Part shown: positions 37,396 through 46,312 of the stretch, one piece after another
Numbering within the stretch: the first letter of the stretch is position 1
How the letters are laid out: every line of letters begins with the position of its first letter
Origin: Arthrobacter sp. JZ12
GTDB lineage: Bacteria; Actinomycetota; Actinomycetes; Actinomycetales; Micrococcaceae
DNA length: 64,000 bases
NCBI RefSeq assembly: GCF_035189165.1
Contig: NZ_CP045246.1
Coordinates: forward strand, 1,550,001-1,614,000
Reading direction: 5' to 3'
Program-made: the position numbers and the translations under genes
The notes under the pieces: model-generated
What the model was told of the DNA's origin: nothing
The model's database searches: none
Seen by the model: the letters and a program-made list of their open reading frames with translations, nothing else

Positions 37396-39930
37396 CTACG
37401 GCGCCCCTACGGAGACGATCCTGACGGCCGGAGCGCCGGCCTCGTCGGAAGCAGCCAGGTCGATGACGGCGTTGATGCCCCAATCCTGGTCTCCGGAAGG
37501 ATCCTTCAGGATCTGCCGCACCTCCCACCGGTCCGGGAACTTCCGAATGATCAGCAGCGCTGGTCCCCGCGCGTCCGGGCCGTCGTCGATGTCGTCATGG
37601 GCATCGAAGTAGCCGTCCAGGGCGTCCGCCCAGCGTGCGGCGTCCCAGCCGGAGCCCTCATCGAGGCGGCCGAGTGCTTCCTCATTCTCGTCGGCGAAGA
37701 GTTGCACCCGTTGGAACATCTCGTTCCGCACCATCACCCGGAAGGCCCGCTCGTTGGAGGTTACGGAATCCGGTTCCGGCGGTAGGTCCACCTTCTCCGG
37801 GTCGCGGCTGTGGACGCCGGCGGCGAGTTGCTCCCACTCGTCGAGCAGGCTCGAATCGACCTGGCGGATCATCTCCCCGAGCCACTCGACGATGTCCGAA
37901 AGATCCTCACGCAGGGCATCCCTCGGGACGGTTTGCCGAAGGGCCTTGAAGCAGTCGGCCAGGTAGCGGAGCAGGATGCCCTCGGAGCGGGCGAGACTGT
38001 AGAACGAGATGTACTCACCGAAGTTCATGGCCCGCTCGTACATGTCCCGTACCACCGATTTGGGGCTGAGCTCGAAGTCTCCGAGCCACGGGGAGCCCGA
38101 ACGGTAGGTGTCGAACGCCTGCGTCAGCAGCTCCGCGAGCGGCTGCGGATACGTGACCTCCTCGAGGCGCGCCATCCGCTGGTCGTAGTCGAGGCCGTCG
38201 GCCTTCATGGCCGCCACGGCCTCCCCACGTGCCTTCTTCTCCTGCGCGCTGAGCACCTGGCGCGGCTTCTCAAGCGTGGCCTCGATGACCGAGACGACGT
38301 CGAGCGCATAGGACGGGCTTTCCGGGTCCAGAAGCTCCAGGCTGGCTAGCGCGAAGGGGGAGAGCGGCTGGTTCAGCGCGAAGTTGGCCTGCAGGTGAAC
38401 TTTCAGCCGCACGGTCCGGCCATCCTCGTCCGGCTCATCCAGCCGCTCCACGATCCCGGCGGTGACCAGTTCACGGTAGATGCTGATGGCCCGGCGGAGG
38501 TGGGCGAACTGCCGCGCGGGCGGCTCGTGGTTGCCGCGCAGGAGGTTCTGGACCGTGGCGAGGGGATCTCCGGGGCGCTCCAGGAGGTTGAGCAGCATGG
38601 AGTGGCTGACCGCGAAACTGGACGCCAGGGGCTCGGGAGTGCCCTCCACCAGTCGGTCGTACGTCGGCTTTCCCCAGGAGACGAAGCCCTGCGGCGGCTT
38701 CTTGCGCACGACCTGGCGCAGCTTCTTCTGGTCGTCTCCGAACTTCGCGACGGCCTTGGCCATCGCCCTGGTGTTCTCGACGACGTGGTCCGGCGCCTGC
38801 ACGACGACGGTTCCCGCGGTGTCGTAACCCGCGCGGCCGGCGCGGCCGGCAATCTGGTGGAATTCGCGCACGTTGAGCAGGCGGGTCCGCACGCCGTCGT
38901 ACTTGCTGAGGGCGGTGAGCAGGACGGTGCGGATCGGCACATTGATTCCGACGCCGAGGGTGTCGGTGCCGCAGATGACCTTCAGCAGGCCGGCCTGCGC
39001 AAGCTGTTCCACCAGCCGCCGGTACTTGGGCAGCATGCCGGCGTGGTGCACGCCGATCCCGTGCCGGACCAGACGGTTCAGTGTCTTCCCGAACCCGGCG
39101 GAGAACCTGAAGGAAGCGATGAGCGCGGCGATGCGGTCCTTCTCTTCGCGGGTGCACACGTTGATGCTCATGAGGTTCTGGGCGCGCTCGATCGCCTCGA
39201 GCTGGCTGAAGTGCACCACATAGACAGGGGCCTGGTGCGTGGACAGCAGCTCCTCAAGCGCTTCCTGGAGTGGATCCTCCGAGTAGTAGAAGTTGAGCGG
39301 GATGGGGCGGTCTGCGGAGGAGACCAGTACGGTGGGCCGCCCGGTGCGGGCGGTCAGGTCGGTTTCGAAGCGTTCGACGTCGCCGAGCGTCGCCGACATG
39401 AGCAGGAACTGGGCCTGCGGCAGCTCCAGGAGCGGAACCTGCCAGGCCCAGCCGCGCTGCGGGTCAGCGTAGAAGTGGAATTCATCCATGATGACGGTGC
39501 CGACGTCGGCCCCGTTTCCCTCACGCAGCGCAATGTTGGCCAGGATTTCGGCGGTGCAGCAGATAATCGGGGCGTCCTGGTTGACTGCCGAATCGCCGGT
39601 AACCATGCCCACGTTCTCAGCCCCGAAAATGGCGCACAACGCGAAGAACTTCTCGGACACCAGCGCTTTGATGGGGGCCGTGTAGTAGCTGCGTCGGCCC
39701 TCGGCCACCGCGTGGAAGTGAGCCGCCACGGCCACCAGCGATTTCCCCGAGCCGGTAGGGGTAGCCAGGATGACATTGCTGCCGGATACCAGTTCAAGGA
39801 CGGCCTCGTCCTGCGCGGGATACAGGCTGATGCCGTTGCTCTCCGACCAGGCGATGAATGCGGTGTAGACGGCGTCGGCGTCGGGCGCGCCTGGCCGTTC
39901 GGTCTGGGGGAGGTGGTCCTGGATGCTCAT
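37396..39930 (-). CDS. DEAD/DEAH-box RNA helicase with DUF3516 C-terminal domain
   Basis: This 844-residue superfamily 2 helicase has motif I ATPTGSGKS (Lys63), motif II DEFH, motif III LMSATLGD and motif VI QIAGRAGRAGYD, in the Ski2-like style. The C-terminal half (about residues 430-844) matches the actinobacterial DUF3516 extension. A role in RNA processing or decay is likely from the family, but the RNA target is unknown. ATG 39930 is chosen over an upstream in-frame start at 39984, which would overlap the divergent methyltransferase. A TAGGGT hexamer is 8 bases upstream. Confidence 0.9.
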   Translation of the reverse strand: MSIQDHLPQTERPGAPDADAVYTAFIAWSESNGISLYPAQDEAVLELVSGSNVILATPTGSGKSLVAVAAHFHAVAEGRRSYYTAPIKALVSEKFFALCAIFGAENVGMVTGDSAVNQDAPIICCTAEILANIALREGNGADVGTVIMDEFHFYADPQRGWAWQVPLLELPQAQFLLMSATLGDVERFETDLTARTGRPTVLVSSADRPIPLNFYYSEDPLQEALEELLSTHQAPVYVVHFSQLEAIERAQNLMSINVCTREEKDRIAALIASFRFSAGFGKTLNRLVRHGIGVHHAGMLPKYRRLVEQLAQAGLLKVICGTDTLGVGINVPIRTVLLTALSKYDGVRTRLLNVREFHQIAGRAGRAGYDTAGTVVVQAPDHVVENTRAMAKAVAKFGDDQKKLRQVVRKKPPQGFVSWGKPTYDRLVEGTPEPLASSFAVSHSMLLNLLERPGDPLATVQNLLRGNHEPPARQFAHLRRAISIYRELVTAGIVERLDEPDEDGRTVRLKVHLQANFALNQPLSPFALASLELLDPESPSYALDVVSVIEATLEKPRQVLSAQEKKARGEAVAAMKADGLDYDQRMARLEEVTYPQPLAELLTQAFDTYRSGSPWLGDFELSPKSVVRDMYERAMNFGEYISFYSLARSEGILLRYLADCFKALRQTVPRDALREDLSDIVEWLGEMIRQVDSSLLDEWEQLAAGVHSRDPEKVDLPPEPDSVTSNERAFRVMVRNEMFQRVQLFADENEEALGRLDEGSGWDAARWADALDGYFDAHDDIDDGPDARGPALLIIRKFPDRWEVRQILKDPSGDQDWGINAVIDLAASDEAGAPAVRIVSVGAP

Positions 39931-39938
39931 GTCCTCCC

Positions 39939-39944
39939 ACCCTA
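39939..39944 (-). promoter_or_regulatory. -10 element for helicase gene
   Basis: TAGGGT on the minus strand ends 8 bases before ATG 39930. The intervening GGGAGGAC could also act as a ribosome site if transcription starts further upstream, so the leaderless reading is less certain here. Confidence 0.4.
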
Positions 39945-39969
39945 TCCGCTCAGCGTCAGTGCAGGCCGG

Positions 39970-39975
39970 TAGGGT
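39970..39975 (+). promoter_or_regulatory. -10 element for leaderless tam-like gene
   Basis: TAGGGT is 7 bases before ATG 39983. It mirrors the element of the divergent helicase gene; both lie in one 52-base gap. Confidence 0.5.
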
Positions 39976-39982
39976 GGGCAGC

Positions 39983-40771
39983 ATGCGCTGGGACCCCGCA
40001 CAATACGAGCTATTCGCCGATCACCGGTCGCGCCCCTTCTTTGACCTGGTGGGGAGAATCGGTCATCACGCACCACGCAGGGTGGTGGACCTCGGCTGCG
40101 GTTCGGGAGAGCTCACTGCTGTCCTCGCGCAGCGGTGGCCGGATGCCGAGGTCCTCGGCATCGACTCCTCGCCCGAAATGGTCAATGCGGCCCGGAGGCG
40201 GCCGCACCAGCCGCCCAACCTTGCTTTCGCCGTGGGCGATGTCCGCGACTTCCGCCCGGCGGCTGGCACCGACGTCGTTGTTTCCAACGCTGTACTGCAG
40301 TGGGTGCAGGGGCACCAGGAGCTGTTGGTGCAGTGGGCGTCGCTGCTCGAAGAGGGAGCCTGGCTTGCCGTACAGGTGCCCGGCAACTTTTCGGCCCCCT
40401 CGCACACCCTGATGCGCGGGCTTGCTGACTCGGAGAGGTGGCGGGGCCGGCTTGGCGGAGTGCTGCGCCATGACGACGCCGTCGGGAGCCCGGACGAATA
40501 CCTGCGGCTCCTGCGCGGGGCCGGGCTGGAAACCGATGCGTGGGAAACCACCTACCTGCATCTGCTGCACGGAGCGGATCCAGTCCTGGAATGGGTGCGC
40601 GGGACCGGCCTGCGGCCCGTGCTTGCCGCCTTGCCCGAGCAGGACGCGGCGGAGTTTGAGCAGGCTTATGCGCGCGACCTGCGGTTGGCTTATCCAGCAG
40701 AGGCCGACGGCGCCACGCACTTTCCCTTCCGCCGCATCTTTGCGGTCGGAGTCAAGTCACCAACCCCGTGA
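39983..40771 (+). CDS. tam: Trans-aconitate 2-methyltransferase-like SAM methyltransferase
   Basis: This 262-residue protein begins MRWDPAQYELFADHRSRPF and has motif I VVDLGCGSGELT, then DVVVSNAVLQWV, the usual Tam blocks. Tam methylates trans-aconitate, a by-product of aconitase. Other small acids are possible substrates. The start at ATG 39983 matches the Tam N-terminus and the -10 spacing; an upstream in-frame start at 39923 overlaps the helicase. Its 3' end overlaps the convergent metallo-beta-lactamase gene by 15 bases. Confidence 0.85.
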   Translation: MRWDPAQYELFADHRSRPFFDLVGRIGHHAPRRVVDLGCGSGELTAVLAQRWPDAEVLGIDSSPEMVNAARRRPHQPPNLAFAVGDVRDFRPAAGTDVVVSNAVLQWVQGHQELLVQWASLLEEGAWLAVQVPGNFSAPSHTLMRGLADSERWRGRLGGVLRHDDAVGSPDEYLRLLRGAGLETDAWETTYLHLLHGADPVLEWVRGTGLRPVLAALPEQDAAEFEQAYARDLRLAYPAEADGATHFPFRRIFAVGVKSPTP

Positions 40772-41395
40772 ACGCCACTCGCTGAGGAAGGGACGCTCCG
40801 CGCCGAGCGTTGTCGGCTTGCCGTGTCCGGGGTGCACGACGGTGTCATCGTCGAACCGGTCGAACAGGCGCTCCACCACGTCCCGGTACAGCGAGTCGAA
40901 GCGCTGGGGGTCCTTCCCCGTGTTTCCCACTCCACCCGGGAACAGGGAATCCCCGGTGAAAAGGTGAGCCGGACCGTGCGGGTCCCGGTAGGCAAGGGCT
41001 ACCGACCCGGGCGTATGCCCGCGCAGGGCTATGGCCTCCAGGGAGAATCCGTCGAATTCACCGACGTCTCCGTGGTCCAGGGGAACATCCGTCGGTACGG
41101 CGATCTCGGGGATATCGTCTCTGCCGGCCGCTGTGCGCGCTCCCGTCTTCCGCACGACTTCGGCGAGCGCGCGCACATGGTCCCAGTGCGCGTGCGTGGT
41201 GATAATGAGGGCCAGTTTCGCCTCGGACGCCGCGTCCTGGGCACCGTCCTCGAGAAGCCGAAGGATCGCCGCCGCGTCATCGGCAGCGTCAATGAGCACC
41301 TGGGCTCCACTGGACTTTGCAGTGAGCAGATAGACGTTGTTGTCCATCTCGCTGACCGAGATGCTGCGGATGGTCAGGTCCTTCAGATCGTGCAT
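40757..41395 (-). CDS. MBL-fold metallo-hydrolase (glyoxalase II-like)
   Basis: This 212-residue protein has the metallo-beta-lactamase metal motif in TTHAHWDHVRAL, a later GHTPGSVAL, LFTGDSLFPGGVGNT and the final VVHPGHGKPTTL. The pattern fits glyoxalase II-like or persulfide dioxygenase-like hydrolases. The exact thioester substrate cannot be named. The start is ATG 41395, the first Met in family sequence, with TAGAGT 7 bases upstream. It converges on the tam-like gene with a 15-base overlap and diverges from the GntR regulator. Confidence 0.87.
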   Translation of the reverse strand: MHDLKDLTIRSISVSEMDNNVYLLTAKSSGAQVLIDAADDAAAILRLLEDGAQDAASEAKLALIITTHAHWDHVRALAEVVRKTGARTAAGRDDIPEIAVPTDVPLDHGDVGEFDGFSLEAIALRGHTPGSVALAYRDPHGPAHLFTGDSLFPGGVGNTGKDPQRFDSLYRDVVERLFDRFDDDTVVHPGHGKPTTLGAERPFLSEWRSRGW

Positions 41396-41402
41396 GGTGG
41401 CC

Positions 41403-41408
41403 ACTCTA
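41403..41408 (-). promoter_or_regulatory. -10 element for leaderless MBL gene
   Basis: TAGAGT on the minus strand ends 7 bases before ATG 41395. It lies in the 62-base gap to the divergent GntR gene. Confidence 0.5.
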
Positions 41409-41457
41409 GCTGCGTGGCAGAATGTGAGCACCCCACCAACGTCCAGGAGCGCGCACC

Positions 41458-41835
41458 GTGAATTCTGAAGTGACGGCGTGGCTGCGCATCGATCCGAACA
41501 GTTCAGTACCGCCCTATGAGCAGTTGCGCGTGCAGATCCTTGACGCCGCAAATGACGGGTCGCTGCCGGTCGGTACCCGGCTTCCGCCAGTCCGCACCCT
41601 TGCCGGCCATCTGGGCGTTGCCGTCAATACCGTCGCCCGTGCCTACCGGGAACTCGAACAGGCACACATCGTTGTGACCCGTTCACGCGCCGGAACGGTG
41701 GTCGCCGCAGCAGGCGATGAGGCACGGCGCAAGGCTGCGGAAGGCGCAGCCGAATACGCCCGGCTCATTAAAGCTAACGGGCTGACCGAGGACGAGGCAG
41801 TCTCCTATCTGCGCGCCGCTCTGCGCCGTCGGTGA
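41458..41835 (+). CDS. GntR family regulator, YtrA-like
   Basis: This 125-residue protein has an N-terminal winged helix (about residues 10-75) with PPYEQLRVQILDAA, LPVGTRLPPVRTLAGHLGV and NTVARAYRELEQ. It is followed by only a short helical tail. This short form corresponds to the YtrA subgroup, which usually represses neighbouring transport genes. The GTG start has CCAGGAGCG upstream. No transporter is adjacent; the neighbours are the MBL protein (divergent) and uvrA (72 bases downstream), so its target is not obvious. Confidence 0.88.
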   Translation: MNSEVTAWLRIDPNSSVPPYEQLRVQILDAANDGSLPVGTRLPPVRTLAGHLGVAVNTVARAYRELEQAHIVVTRSRAGTVVAAAGDEARRKAAEGAAEYARLIKANGLTEDEAVSYLRAALRRR

Positions 41836-41868
41836 ACATCACCGCCGACACGCCGGGATTTGGGGCAT

Positions 41869-41884
41869 TCGAATATGTCTTCGA
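41869..41884 (+). promoter_or_regulatory. LexA (SOS) box upstream of uvrA
   Basis: TCGAATATGTCTTCGA matches the actinobacterial/Bacillus-type SOS box (TCGAAC-N4-GTTCGA) with both TCGA ends. I count 13 of 16 matches to TCGAACATATGTTCGA. It lies 13 bases upstream of the TAAAGT hexamer, covering the -35 position, where LexA would block RNA polymerase. Confidence 0.65.
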
Positions 41885-41897
41885 ACATCGCTTCCAC

Positions 41898-41903
41898 TAA
41901 AGT
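41898..41903 (+). promoter_or_regulatory. -10 element for uvrA
   Basis: TAAAGT lies 3 bases before ATG 41907 and 6 bases before the in-frame GTG 41910. If the message is leaderless, GTG 41910 fits the spacing better, removing one residue. Confidence 0.5.
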
Positions 41904-41906
41904 GAA

Positions 41907-44813
41907 ATGGTGTCTATAGCAACTTCCGTGGATTCCGCAGTTTCCCATCCCGACAAGCTGCCTCACGACCTGTCCCGTCTGATCGTCAAGGGCGCACGCG
42001 AGCACAACCTGCGCAACGTGGACCTGGACCTGCCCCGGGACGCCATGATCGTCTTCACCGGACTCTCCGGGTCCGGCAAGTCGTCCCTGGCGTTCGACAC
42101 CATTTTCGCGGAGGGCCAGCGGCGTTACGTGGAGTCGCTGTCGGCGTATGCCCGCCAGTTCCTCGGTCAGGTGGACAAGCCGGATGTCGACTTCATCGAG
42201 GGTTTGTCTCCGGCGGTGTCGATCGACCAGAAGTCGACCAGCAAGAATCCGCGCTCCACGGTCGGCACAATCACGGAGATCTACGACTACATGCGCCTGC
42301 TGTGGGCGCGCGTAGGCCGCCCTCACTGTCCGGTGTGTGGTGAAGCAGTCACCAAGCAGACTCCGCAGCAGATCGTCGACCAGTTGATGGAACTGGACGC
42401 GGGAACGCGCTTCCAGGTGCTCGCCCCAGTGGTGCGCGGGCGCAAGGGTGAGTTTGCGGATCTGTTCCAGGATCTTGCGGCGAAGGGATACTCCCGCGCC
42501 CGCGTTGACGGCGACCTGATCCAGCTCACCGATCCGCCCAAGCTGGGCAAGCAGTTCAAGCACACCATTGAGGTCGTGGTGGATCGCCTCGTCGTCAAGG
42601 AAGGCGTTCGCCAGCGGCTCACGGATTCGATCGAAACCGCGCTCAAGCTCGCGGAGGGTCGCGTCCTCGCGGACTTTGTGGACCTCGAGTCCGATGACCC
42701 GCACCGCATCCGTGCTTTCTCCGAGAACCTCGCGTGCCCCAACGAGCACCCGCTGGCGATCGATGAAATCGAACCGCGATCCTTCTCGTTCAATAATCCG
42801 TTCGGTGCCTGTCCGGCCTGTACCGGCATCGGCACCAAGCTGGAGGTGGACGAGGAACTGGTGGTGCCCAACCCGGATCTCTCACTTCGTGAAGGCGCAA
42901 TTGCTCCGTGGGCGCTGGGCGCAGCCACCCTCGAATACTGGACCCGGCTGCTCGAGGGGCTTTCGAAGGAACTTGATTTTTCCATCGATACGCCGTGGAA
43001 CAAACTTCCTGCCCATGCCCGGGACGCCGCTCTGTACGGCAAGGACCACAAGGTCGTTGTGCAGTACCGCAACCGGTTCGGCCGGGAGCGCAAGTACAGC
43101 ACTGGATTCGAGGGCGCGGTCCAGTACATCCACCGGAAGCACCTTGAGACGGAGTCCGACTACGCGCGTGACCGGTACGAGGAATACATGCGGCAGGTGC
43201 CCTGCCCGGAGTGCGGCGGTGCGCGCCTGAATCCTGCGTCCCTGTCCGTTTTGATCAACGGGCGCTCCATTGCCGAAGTGTCGGCCATGCCGATGAGGGA
43301 GTGCGCTGAGTTTCTCGACAACCTCGTGCTCACGGGGCGGGAGGCGCAGATCGCTGCGCAGGTTCTCAAGGAAATCCAGGCGCGGCTTCGCTTCCTTCTC
43401 GATGTAGGGCTCGAATACCTGAACCTGGAGCGTGCCGCGGGAACGTTGTCCGGAGGCGAGGCCCAGCGCATCCGCCTGGCCACGCAGATCGGTTCGGGCC
43501 TGGTCGGCGTGCTCTACGTCCTCGATGAGCCGTCGATCGGACTGCACCAGCGGGACAACCGCCGGCTCATCGAAACGCTGACCCGTCTGCGCAACCTGGG
43601 CAACACGCTGATCGTTGTCGAACACGACGAGGACACCATCAATGAGGCCGACTGGATCGTCGACATCGGACCCGGCGCCGGCGAGCACGGCGGGCAGGTG
43701 GTGCACTCCGGCTCACTCGAGGACCTGCTGCAGAACGAGCAGTCGGTCACCGGTGACTACCTCGCCGGCAGGCGCAGGATTGACCCGCCTGAGACGCGCC
43801 GTAAGATTGACCGTTCCCGTCAGCTGAAGGTTGTGGGCGCCCGCGAGCACAATCTGAAGGGCGTCGATGCTACCTTCCCGCTCGGAGTCCTCACAGCGGT
43901 GACCGGCGTGAGCGGTTCGGGCAAGTCCACGCTGGTTAATGAGATTTTGTACAAGGTACTGGCCAACAAGCTCAATGGTGCCAAGCAGGTTGCGGGCCGG
44001 CACCGCCGCATTGACGGACTCGAGCACCTGGACAAGGTCATCCATGTGGATCAGGGGCCGATCGGGCGCACACCGCGTTCAAATCCCGCGACCTACACCG
44101 GCGTATTCGACAACATCCGGAAGCTCTTCGCAGAAACAACAGAGGCCAAGGTTCGCGGCTACCTGCCCGGTAGGTTCTCCTTCAACGTGAAGGGCGGCCG
44201 CTGCGAGGCATGCTCCGGGGACGGCACCCTCAAGATCGAGATGAACTTCCTACCAGACGTCTATGTCCCGTGCGAGGTGTGCCACGGCGCGCGCTACAAC
44301 AGGGAGACGCTCGAGGTCCATTACAAGGGGAAGACCATCGCGGATGTGCTGGACATGCCGATCGAGGAAGCAGCAGAGTTCTTTGCGGCATTCACGCCGA
44401 TCGCCCGCCACCTGAACACCCTGGTGGATGTCGGGTTGGGCTATGTACGCCTGGGGCAGCCGGCTACCACACTGTCAGGCGGTGAGGCGCAGCGGGTGAA
44501 GTTGGCCAGTGAGCTTCAGAAGCGGTCAAACGGCCGAAGCATCTATGTGCTGGACGAGCCCACCACAGGACTGCACTTCGAAGACATCCGCAAGCTTTTG
44601 CAGGTGCTGCAGGGGTTGGTGGACAAGGGCAATACCGTGATCACCATCGAGCACAACCTCGACGTCATCAAGAGTGCAGACTGGGTGATAGACCTGGGTC
44701 CGGACGGGGGATCGGGTGGCGGCGAGATTATCGCAACCGGCACCCCTGAGCAGATCGCCGCAACCGAAGGCAGCCATACCGGGCGCTTCCTCGCGGAGAT
44801 CCTGGGGAGCTAG
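41907..44813 (+). CDS. uvrA: UvrABC system protein A
   Basis: UvrA recognises bulky DNA lesions and loads UvrB. The 968-residue ABC-type ATPase has two nucleotide-binding modules: Walker [13 protein letters not shown] (Lys58) and [10 protein letters not shown], each with an LSGGEAQR signature. It also has zinc-binding cysteine pairs [16 protein letters not shown], and CEACSGDG with [10 protein letters not shown], and a UvrB-binding region. The protein is complete. A LexA-like box upstream suggests SOS induction. Neither uvrB nor uvrC is adjacent, but both lie within about 12 kb. Confidence 0.98.
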   Translation: MVSIATSVDSAVSHPDKLPHDLSRLIVKGAREHNLRNVDLDLPRDAMIVFTGLSGSGKSSLAFDTIFAEGQRRYVESLSAYARQFLGQVDKPDVDFIEGLSPAVSIDQKSTSKNPRSTVGTITEIYDYMRLLWARVGRPHCPVCGEAVTKQTPQQIVDQLMELDAGTRFQVLAPVVRGRKGEFADLFQDLAAKGYSRARVDGDLIQLTDPPKLGKQFKHTIEVVVDRLVVKEGVRQRLTDSIETALKLAEGRVLADFVDLESDDPHRIRAFSENLACPNEHPLAIDEIEPRSFSFNNPFGACPACTGIGTKLEVDEELVVPNPDLSLREGAIAPWALGAATLEYWTRLLEGLSKELDFSIDTPWNKLPAHARDAALYGKDHKVVVQYRNRFGRERKYSTGFEGAVQYIHRKHLETESDYARDRYEEYMRQVPCPECGGARLNPASLSVLINGRSIAEVSAMPMRECAEFLDNLVLTGREAQIAAQVLKEIQARLRFLLDVGLEYLNLERAAGTLSGGEAQRIRLATQIGSGLVGVLYVLDEPSIGLHQRDNRRLIETLTRLRNLGNTLIVVEHDEDTINEADWIVDIGPGAGEHGGQVVHSGSLEDLLQNEQSVTGDYLAGRRRIDPPETRRKIDRSRQLKVVGAREHNLKGVDATFPLGVLTAVTGVSGSGKSTLVNEILYKVLANKLNGAKQVAGRHRRIDGLEHLDKVIHVDQGPIGRTPRSNPATYTGVFDNIRKLFAETTEAKVRGYLPGRFSFNVKGGRCEACSGDGTLKIEMNFLPDVYVPCEVCHGARYNRETLEVHYKGKTIADVLDMPIEEAAEFFAAFTPIARHLNTLVDVGLGYVRLGQPATTLSGGEAQRVKLASELQKRSNGRSIYVLDEPTTGLHFEDIRKLLQVLQGLVDKGNTVITIEHNLDVIKSADWVIDLGPDGGSGGGEIIATGTPEQIAATEGSHTGRFLAEILGS

Positions 44814-44875
44814 CGCATATTCCTTGACGGGAATAGAGTTTCCGGTCGCTCCCGCGACTGTGGGAAACTTGCTCG

Positions 44876-45583
44876 GTGAAGAATACGCGCCTGCTCATAC
44901 TGTTCGACCTGGACGGAACGCTGGTCGACCCGGAAGGCGCAATCACCGGAGGCATTGCTTCGGCGCTACAGGAACTCAGGCTGCCCGTTCCGAGCTCCGG
45001 AAATCTGCAACGCATGGTGGGTCCCGCCCTGGTGCGCTCACTTGTGGATATTGCGCGCGTGCCGCTGGAGCGGGTGGACGAGGTCGTGGACATCTACCGC
45101 GCCGGCTACAGGCAACACGGCATGGCGAACAGTACCGCTTATCCGGGAATTGTCGACGCCGTTCAAAGGCTCAAAGCGGACGGCCACATCGTTGCCGTCG
45201 CCACCCAGAAGCCTGAGTGGCTCGCCCGTGAGCTTCTCGACGTGCAGCAGATGGCCCCACTGTTCGCCTCGGTTCACGGCGCACCACGGGATGAGCGGGC
45301 GGCGGCCCTGCTGGATGGGAAGCGAACGATCATCGCGGCCGCCCTTGCAGAGCACGCGGGCACCTACGACGCCGCCGTTATGGTGGGGGACCGATCCCAC
45401 GACGTGCACGGAGCCGCGGCCAACGGACTGGACTGCATCGCGGTCTCCTGGGGTTTCGGCAGCGAAGAGGAATTCTCCACCGCCGGGCCCTCCGCCGTCG
45501 TACATTCTGCCGAGGAACTGGTGGAGAGGGTGCTCGAGTACGCGCAGCACCGCGCGGGAGAGGTTGCCCATGGGCGTCTATGA
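44876..45583 (+). CDS. HAD family hydrolase, phosphoglycolate phosphatase-like
   Basis: This 235-residue HAD phosphatase has the nucleophile motif ILFDLDGTLVD (Asp11, Asp13), the helical cap of subfamily IA, motif II/III around VATQKPEWLAREL, and motif IV VMVGDRSHDVHGA. It resembles phosphoglycolate phosphatases, but the exact substrate is open. The GTG start follows a GAAACT hexamer by 6 bases, a weaker version of the leaderless pattern. It overlaps the downstream acyltransferase by 14 bases. Confidence 0.85.
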   Translation: MKNTRLLILFDLDGTLVDPEGAITGGIASALQELRLPVPSSGNLQRMVGPALVRSLVDIARVPLERVDEVVDIYRAGYRQHGMANSTAYPGIVDAVQRLKADGHIVAVATQKPEWLARELLDVQQMAPLFASVHGAPRDERAAALLDGKRTIIAAALAEHAGTYDAAVMVGDRSHDVHGAAANGLDCIAVSWGFGSEEEFSTAGPSAVVHSAEELVERVLEYAQHRAGEVAHGRL

Positions 45584-46235
45584 CCTGACCCGAAGCAGCA
45601 CGCGCGGTCTGATTGCAACGCTGTGCCGGCCCACTGTCGTCGGGCTGGAGAATGTTCCCGAGACAGGGGGGTTCATCGTCGCCCCCAACCATCTCTCCTT
45701 CCTGGACAGCGTGCTTGTGCAGGCGCTCATGCCGCGCCGGGTGGCTTTCTTCGCCAAAGCCGAGTACTTCACGGGATCAGGTGTGAGGGGCAGTCTCATG
45801 CGCTCGTTCTTCGAGGGAGTCGGCTCCATTCCGGTTCAGCGGGGCCAACAGGCGGCCAGTGTGCAGGCGCTCAAGACCCTGCTCGCCATGCTGGAGGCCG
45901 GAGAAGGCGTCGGAATCTATCCGGAGGGGACACGTTCCCGCGACGGACTGCTGTATCGCGGTCGAACCGGCGTCGGCTGGCTCGCGCTCACCACCGGGGC
46001 TCCGGTAGTTCCCGTCGGGCTGCTCGGGACAGAACGCCTCCAGCCGGCCGGCAGCCGATGGATCAGACCGCAGCACTTCACCATGAAAATCGGCGAGCCG
46101 CTCTACTTCGACCGCACCGGACCGGACCACTCGCTGCCAGCCCGGAGGCAGGTGACTGACACCATCATGGACGCCATAGCTTCCCTGACCGGACAGAAAC
46201 GGGCAGCCGGTTATAACAAGGGCCCCACGGAATAG
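45570..46235 (+). CDS. plsC: 1-acylglycerol-3-phosphate O-acyltransferase family protein
   Basis: PlsC-type enzymes acylate lysophosphatidic acid to phosphatidic acid at the membrane. This 221-residue protein has the catalytic H-x4-D motif in APNHLSFLDSV, the substrate motif VGIYPEGTRSRDG, and VVPVGLLGTERLQ. The start is ATG 45570, inside the end of the HAD gene with AGAGG upstream, so translation is coupled. A phosphatase next to an acyltransferase hints at a phospholipid-related pair, but this is inference. Other lysophospholipid substrates are possible. Confidence 0.87.
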   Translation: MGVYDLTRSSTRGLIATLCRPTVVGLENVPETGGFIVAPNHLSFLDSVLVQALMPRRVAFFAKAEYFTGSGVRGSLMRSFFEGVGSIPVQRGQQAASVQALKTLLAMLEAGEGVGIYPEGTRSRDGLLYRGRTGVGWLALTTGAPVVPVGLLGTERLQPAGSRWIRPQHFTMKIGEPLYFDRTGPDHSLPARRQVTDTIMDAIASLTGQKRAAGYNKGPTE

Positions 46236-46300
46236 CCCGAGGGCGGGCCCCTTGCCGTCGGGCGAATCCATGCGGGCGAGTGGGCCTGGCGAGCCGCCGG

Positions 46301-46306
46301 TAGGAT
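46301..46306 (+). promoter_or_regulatory. -10 element for leaderless uvrC
   Basis: TAGGAT is 6 bases before GTG 46313. The bases between (ATATAG) contain no ribosome binding site. Confidence 0.5.
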
Positions 46307-46312
46307 ATATAG

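Noticed and set aside
38395-39972. A 525-codon plus-strand frame opposite the helicase
   Set aside because: The helicase motifs on the minus strand are clear, and the plus-strand frame has no known domains.
44824-44829. TTGACG as -35 for the HAD phosphatase gene
   Set aside because: It lies 34 bases from the -10-like GAAACT, too far for a normal promoter spacer.
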